Assembly: GCA_003240625.1 (NCBI GenBank)
Contig: QFMX01000005.1
Location: 1 to 64,000, forward strand
Length of the DNA: 64,000 nt
DNA from: Sphingomonas taxi
GTDB taxonomy: Bacteria; Pseudomonadota; Alphaproteobacteria; Sphingomonadales; Sphingomonadaceae
Direction: 5' to 3'
The translations under genes were made by a program, and so were the position numbers. The number at the start of each line of letters is the position of its first letter. The stretch's first letter is position 1. Below the pieces are notes generated by a model, which was given only the letters and a program-made list of their open reading frames with translations, was not told the origin of the DNA and did not search any database. This document shows, in pieces, positions 57,391 to 64,000 of this stretch.

Positions 57391-58692
57391 ATGAATCTTG
57401 CCCTGCTCGGCTTCCTGATGGTGGCCACGTTCATGACGTTGATCATGACCAAGAAGATGACGCCGCTGGTCGCGCTCATCGTGATCCCGTCGCTCTTCGG
57501 CGTGTTCGCGGGCGAGGCCGCGGGTCTTGGCCCGATGATGATCGACGGCATCAAGAACCTCGCGCCGACCGGCGTCATGCTGCTGTTCGCGATCCTGTTC
57601 TTCTCGACGATGACCGACACGGGGCTCTTCGATCCGCTGGTCGGACGGCTGATCCGGATGGTCCACGGCGATCCGATGCGGATACTGATCGGCACGGTCG
57701 TGCTGTGCGCGCTCGTCAGCCTCGATGGCGACGGTTCGACGACGTACATCATCACGATCGCCGCGCTGTTGCCGCTCTACAAGCGCTTCAACATGAACCG
57801 GCTGTACCTCGTCTGCCTGTTGATGACGACGAGCGGGATCATGAACCTGACGCCGTGGGGCGGGCCGACCGCGCGCGCCGCGAGTGCCTTGAAGCTCGAC
57901 CCCGCCACGCTGTTCCTGCCGCTGATCCCCGGCATGATCGCCGGCCTCGCCTTCCTGATCGGCCTCGCCGTGTATTTCGGGCGGAAAGAGCGCGTCCGGA
58001 TGGGTGAAGCGGGCATTACCGCAGACACCGAGTTCACCGGCATGGCCGTCTCGCAATATCCCGAGGCACGCCGTCCCAAGCTGATCTGGTTCAACGCCGC
58101 GCTCGTTATCACGCTGCTGACGTTGCTCGTCTGGGGCATTCTCCCGCTGTCGGTGTTGATGATGCTGGCGTTCGCGATCGCGATGATCGTCAACTACCCC
58201 GGCGTCGCCGACCAGAAGGAACGCATCTCCGCGCATGCCGGCAACGTGCTGGCGGTGGTGTCCCTGATCTTCGCCGCGGGCATCTTCACCGGCATCCTTG
58301 GCGGCACCGGCATGGTCGAGGCGATGAGCAAGGCGGTGGTCGGCGTGATCCCGCCCGCGCTCGGGCCGTACATGGCGCCGATCACTGCAGTGCTGAGCAT
58401 GCCGGCCACCTTCTTCATCTCGAACGACGCGTTCTATTTCGGCATGCTGCCGATCCTCGCCGAGGCCGGCGCGCATTACGGCGTCGCACCCGAAGCGATC
58501 GCGCGCGCGTCGCTGATGGGCCAGCCGGTTCACCTGCTCAGCCCGCTGGTGCCGTCGACCTATCTGCTGGTCAGCCTGGTCGGCATCGACCTCGCCGATC
58601 ACCAGCGCTTCACGCTCGTGCCGGCCATCGCCGTCTGCACGGTGATGACGCTGGTCGGGATGATCGCGCTCGCCTTCCCGTTCGTCGCCTGA
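57391..58692 (+). CDS. CitMHS family citrate/metal transporter
   Basis: Inner-membrane secondary transporter that imports citrate with a divalent metal and proton. It has 433 residues with about 11-12 membrane segments. Family landmarks are FSTMTDTGLFDPLVGRLIRM, ALVSLDGDGSTTYIITIAAL, NLTPWGGPTARAASALKLDP and FFISNDAFYFGMLPILAEAG. AGGACG lies before the ATG. Downstream of the TctDE-like system, binding protein and porin, it completes a citrate-uptake locus. Confidence 0.95.
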   Translation: MNLALLGFLMVATFMTLIMTKKMTPLVALIVIPSLFGVFAGEAAGLGPMMIDGIKNLAPTGVMLLFAILFFSTMTDTGLFDPLVGRLIRMVHGDPMRILIGTVVLCALVSLDGDGSTTYIITIAALLPLYKRFNMNRLYLVCLLMTTSGIMNLTPWGGPTARAASALKLDPATLFLPLIPGMIAGLAFLIGLAVYFGRKERVRMGEAGITADTEFTGMAVSQYPEARRPKLIWFNAALVITLLTLLVWGILPLSVLMMLAFAIAMIVNYPGVADQKERISAHAGNVLAVVSLIFAAGIFTGILGGTGMVEAMSKAVVGVIPPALGPYMAPITAVLSMPATFFISNDAFYFGMLPILAEAGAHYGVAPEAIARASLMGQPVHLLSPLVPSTYLLVSLVGIDLADHQRFTLVPAIAVCTVMTLVGMIALAFPFVA

Positions 58693-58732
58693 GGTGAGCA
58701 TCCCCGCAACCCGCCGCTACCGGAGATTTCGC

Positions 58733-59392
58733 ATGGTCCGACCGCGTACACCGTTGATGCTGCTCCCTGCGATGGGCTGCGACGGGCAGCTCTGGGCGCG
58801 CCAGATCGTCGACCTCGCCGCCGTCGCGCAGGTCGAGTTCGGCGACCTGTCGCAGGACGATACGCTGTCGGCGATGGCCGCGCGCGTGCTCGCCGCCGCA
58901 CCGCCGCGGTTCGCGGTCGCCGGTGTCAGCCTCGGCGGGTACGTCGCGATGGAGATGGTTCGCCAGGCCCCCGATCGGATCGAGCGGATCGCGTTGTTCG
59001 GGACGCGCGGATCGATGGACGTCCGTCCGCGTACCGTCGCAGGGCAAGGCATGCTCGCCACCGCGCCGCATGCCGATCCCCTGCTCAGCGCGATCGTCAG
59101 CGGTCCCGCGCAGGCGATGGCCGACCGCGTCGGGCCCGTGGTGTTCGAACGCCAGCAACGCGCGCTGCTAGCCCGGCCCGACATCAGCGAGGCGATCGCC
59201 GCGATCCACGTGCCTACGCTGGTCGCGGTCGGCGATCGCGACCGGATCTGCACCCCCGACGACGCGCTGTCGCTGAGCTTGCGGATTCCGGGCGCACGCT
59301 TCCATCTGCTCCGCGGATGCGGCCATCTTTCCCCGCTCGAACGCCCGGGCGAGGTCACCTCGGTGCTCCGCCAATGGCTTAGGCAGGACTGA
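58733..59392 (+). CDS. Alpha/beta hydrolase
   Basis: Predicted hydrolase of 219 residues with a catalytic triad: AVAGVSLGGYVAMEM (Ser elbow), Asp in VAVGDRDRICTPDDALS, and the final His in RGCGHLSPLERPGEVTS. LMLLPAMGCDGQLWARQ at the start fits the MhpC-like/3-oxoadipate lactonase superfamily. ATG 58733 is chosen because GGAG lies 7 nt upstream; GTG 58694 is less likely. It follows CitMHS by 40 nt. The substrate is unknown. Confidence 0.85.
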   Translation: MVRPRTPLMLLPAMGCDGQLWARQIVDLAAVAQVEFGDLSQDDTLSAMAARVLAAAPPRFAVAGVSLGGYVAMEMVRQAPDRIERIALFGTRGSMDVRPRTVAGQGMLATAPHADPLLSAIVSGPAQAMADRVGPVVFERQQRALLARPDISEAIAAIHVPTLVAVGDRDRICTPDDALSLSLRIPGARFHLLRGCGHLSPLERPGEVTSVLRQWLRQD

Positions 59393-59499
59393 CTGTCGCC
59401 CCGTCGGCGTGAATGGTGCCCGCCGGCCCGCCCGGCCCGGCCCGGCCCCGCCCCGCTACGTGGTTTCCGATGCTGGGGCGCCATCCGTGCTCCCGTTAG

Positions 59500-59536
59500 G
59501 CGAGTGCATGTTCCGGCTGTCGGAACATGCACTCGC
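59500..59536. promoter_or_regulatory. Perfect 16-bp inverted repeat before an acetyltransferase gene
   Basis: GCGAGTGCATGTTCCG, spacer GCTGT, CGGAACATGCACTCGC, followed by AAAAAA on the plus strand. It ends 18 nt before the GNAT start at 59555, so it lies in its leader. It lacks a T-tract in the plus direction; in the minus direction the T run comes before the stem. Operator or RNA-switch hairpin is more likely than terminator. Confidence 0.6.
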
Positions 59537-60089
59537 AAAAAAGGGCTCCACGCCATGGTCGAACTCAACCTCGCGGATCGTCGCGCCACCTCCGGGACCA
59601 TGGCGTCGAGCGCCGACCTGACGACGCGGAACGGCTATGTTTTCCGCGTCCGGCCCGCGGCACCGTCCGACGAAGCCGAATTGGGAGAGCTGTTTCGGCA
59701 CGTCGACCGCGACGATCTACGGTTTCGGTTTCTCAGTGCGATCCACAAGGTCGGGCATGACCAGCTGAAGGCGCTGGTCACGGTCGATCACGAGCATGTC
59801 GAGAATTTCCTCGCCTTCGACATCGCCAGCGGGCGAATGATCGCAACCGCGATGCTGGCGGCGGACGACACGCTCAGCCGCGCCGAAGTCGCGCTGGCGA
59901 TCCGGACCGACTATAAGCGGCTCGGGATCAGCTGGACGCTGCTCGATCACGTCGCGGCGTTCGCGAGGGCGAAGGGGATCCAGACGCTGGAATCGATCGA
60001 AAGCCGCGACAACCATCAGGCGATCGACCTCGAGCGCGAGCGGGGCTGGATCGCGTCGGCCTGTCCGGGCGATCCAGCCTCGATGATCC

Positions 60090-62728
<2,639 letters not shown>

Positions 62729-62732
<4 letters not shown>

Positions 62733-63670
62733 TGTCCGGTCGCTTCGATGATCGTCACGGGAGTACCGGTGCCGGCGCTCGCCAGCGTCTCGCGCGTCAC
62801 CAGCAGCGTCGTACCCGGCGTCGTCACGGTCGCCAGCGCGGCGCGGAATCCCTCCGCCAGATGTCCCTTGGCGCGATCCTCGGCGGTCAGTTCGCCGGTT
62901 CTCGGATCGCCGGGCAGCGGCAGGCGCAGCCAATGCTCGCCGTCCGCGTCGATCGATTGCAACGTGAACGCGGCGGTCCGCTCGATTGGCGCATCGAACG
63001 CGATCGCACCGGAGCCGATCTCGATCCCGTTGCGCAGCACGACCACCCGCTTGTCCCGCCCGCTGATCACGATCGAGACGGGCCCCTTGGGCGACAGCGC
63101 CGGGTTCCACACGAAGTCCCCGCCCGCCGATCCCGCCGACGTCAACATGCCCGGTTTGGCGGCCACCACCGGAACGCGCGCGTCCTGCGTGATAACGACG
63201 GTGATCCCCAGCCGGGTGATCCCGAACAGCAGTTTGGCGAACGCGGGCGGCAGGCGGATGCAACCATGCGACGCGGGATAGCCCGGCAGATTGCCCGCAT
63301 GCATCGCGATCCCGCCCCAGGTCAGCCGCTGCATGAACGGCATCGCTGCGTCCTTGTAGAGGTTCGACACGTGATCCACGTCCTTCTGGAGCACGGTGAA
63401 GACCCCGGTCGGCGTCGCATGGCCATCGCTGCCGGTCGACACGGTCGAGACCCCGATCGCCACGCCGTTGCGATAGGCATAGGCCTTTTGCGCGGCGAGG
63501 CTGACGATCACCGTCACCGGCCCGGCGGGGGCGATCTCGGGTGCCCAGAGATATTCGCCGGGCTTGAGCTGCTCGATCCGGCCGTCGATGCTCGGCGGTA
63601 GCTGGGCCGAAGCCGTAGTCGCGAAAACGAGGGCGAGCGCGAGGCTGCACGTCAGGCGGCGCGTCGTCAT
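62729..63670 (-). CDS. L,D-transpeptidase, YkuD type
   Basis: Periplasmic peptidoglycan cross-linking enzyme of 313 residues. The signal peptide (about 1-22, ending TTASAQL) is followed by a YkuD catalytic domain (about 50-158) with His124 (AMHAGNLPG), His135 and Cys137 (YPASHGCIRLP). A C-terminal region of about 150 residues has a second beta-rich part with VVVLRNGIEIGSGAIAF. It is coupled to the P-type ATPase by an ATGA overlap, an unusual pairing. Confidence 0.93.
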
Positions 63671-63774
63671 GATGGGTTCCGATCGTAGAGGTGTCGCCGA
63701 AAAGGCGGTCGACCAGACGCTACCGATCGGGCCGCACCCGCATCACCATCGGAAACTACGCATCGGATCGTCAC

Positions 63775-63900
63775 GATCCTCCCCCGCCAGGGGGAGGTGG
63801 CGCCGAAGGTGACGGAGGGAGCGGACACGGAACCTCGGTTTCCCTTTCCGCCCCCTCCGTCTGGCAAGAGCCAGCCACCTCCCCCTTGCGGGGGAGGATC
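63775..63900. repeat. Dispersed palindromic repeat (type A)
   Basis: Fifth copy of the type A element, with left end ATCCTCCCCCGCCAGGGGGA and right end CCACCTCCCCCTTGCGGGGG. It lies between the L,D-transpeptidase start and the end of the VIT-family gene. Confidence 0.85.
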
Positions 63901-63924
63901 GTTTAGCTGTCCGCCTGATTGCTT

Positions 63925-64000
63925 TTATACCGCGCCGCCGATGAGCTTCCCGATCGCCGCGGTCGCCACCATCGCGAACGCGCCCCAGAAAGTAACGCGG
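63925..64000 (-). CDS. VIT family (iron/manganese) transporter, 3' fragment
   Basis: Only the last 24 codons lie in the window: RVTFWGAFAMVATAAIGKLI then GGAV and stop at 63925. The RVTFWG-A-AM-TA-IG ending is typical of bacterial VIT1/CCC1-like membrane transporters. The gene continues beyond the window on the minus strand. Confidence 0.6.
   Translation of the reverse strand, partial: RVTFWGAFAMVATAAIGKLIGGAV

Noticed and set aside
59500..59536. Palindrome considered as a Rho-independent terminator
   Set aside because: On the plus strand an A run, not a T run, follows the stem, and on the minus strand the T run precedes the stem.

Overview
The window is GC-rich, gene-dense chromosomal DNA that reads as a Sphingomonas-like alphaproteobacterium (Sphingomonadales). 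This rests on family content and style: tonB-exbB-exbD-exbD, TonB-dependent receptors with an IVTG linker, DUF1285-NUDIX-CCA, many coupled GTGA/ATGA/TTGA gene junctions, and short dispersed palindromic repeats between genes. No IS element, prophage or CRISPR array was seen. Genus assignment is inference from family resemblance, not from a search.

Layout. 1-2.5 kb: a phage-shock operon (pspA, pspB, pspC) followed by four small membrane/coiled-coil proteins that look like further PspB-type paralogues. 2.7-6.6 kb: SufE, a thioredoxin-like ferredoxin with a DnaJ protein, and a SulP anion transporter coupled to a beta-carbonic anhydrase. 6.7-14.7 kb: a TPR/TonB-C protein, RNase P RNA, an AmpD/AmiD-like amidase, dCTP deaminase, a gene-poor stretch, and the TonB energy-transducing operon. 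14.9-24.4 kb: housekeeping genes (FolB, acetyltransferase, DUF1285, NUDIX, CCA-adding enzyme), a GGDEF-EAL protein and ParC. 24.4-30.4 kb: a kynurenine formamidase-like hydrolase with kynureninase, an apparently frameshifted secreted protein, purC-purS-purQ, a queuosine-precursor transporter and tRNA-Arg(UCU). 30.4-39.5 kb: two convergent Crp/Fnr regulators, a two-partner secretion pair whose exoprotein carries 46 uninterrupted Ala-Pro dipeptides, an L,D-transpeptidase, a prolyl-4-hydroxylase-type oxygenase and a small secreted HExxH protein.

39.6-48.1 kb is a probable glycan-utilisation locus: a ROK regulator divergent from a TonB-dependent receptor, a YdcF-type protein, a GH92 (alpha-mannosidase family) enzyme and a sugar MFS transporter. 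48.1-51.5 kb is an arsenic operon arsR-arsC-arsB-ynfA-arsH on the minus strand. 52.4-58.7 kb is a TctDE-like two-component system divergent from an orphan periplasmic binding protein, an OprP-type porin and a CitMHS transporter, probably for tricarboxylate uptake. 58.7-64 kb holds a hydrolase, an acetyltransferase preceded by a long perfect palindrome, an L,D-transpeptidase coupled to a Ca-type P-type ATPase, and the 3' end of a VIT-family transporter.

The most interesting signals are: the expanded PspB-like cassette; the Ala-Pro exoprotein beside a prolyl hydroxylase; several long perfect palindromes at gene starts; a palindromic repeat read through in frame in the GH92 gene; and the orphan binding protein beside a sensor kinase. 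Start codons were chosen from Shine-Dalgarno spacing, signal peptides and overlaps; all functions are inferred from recognisable motifs and context.
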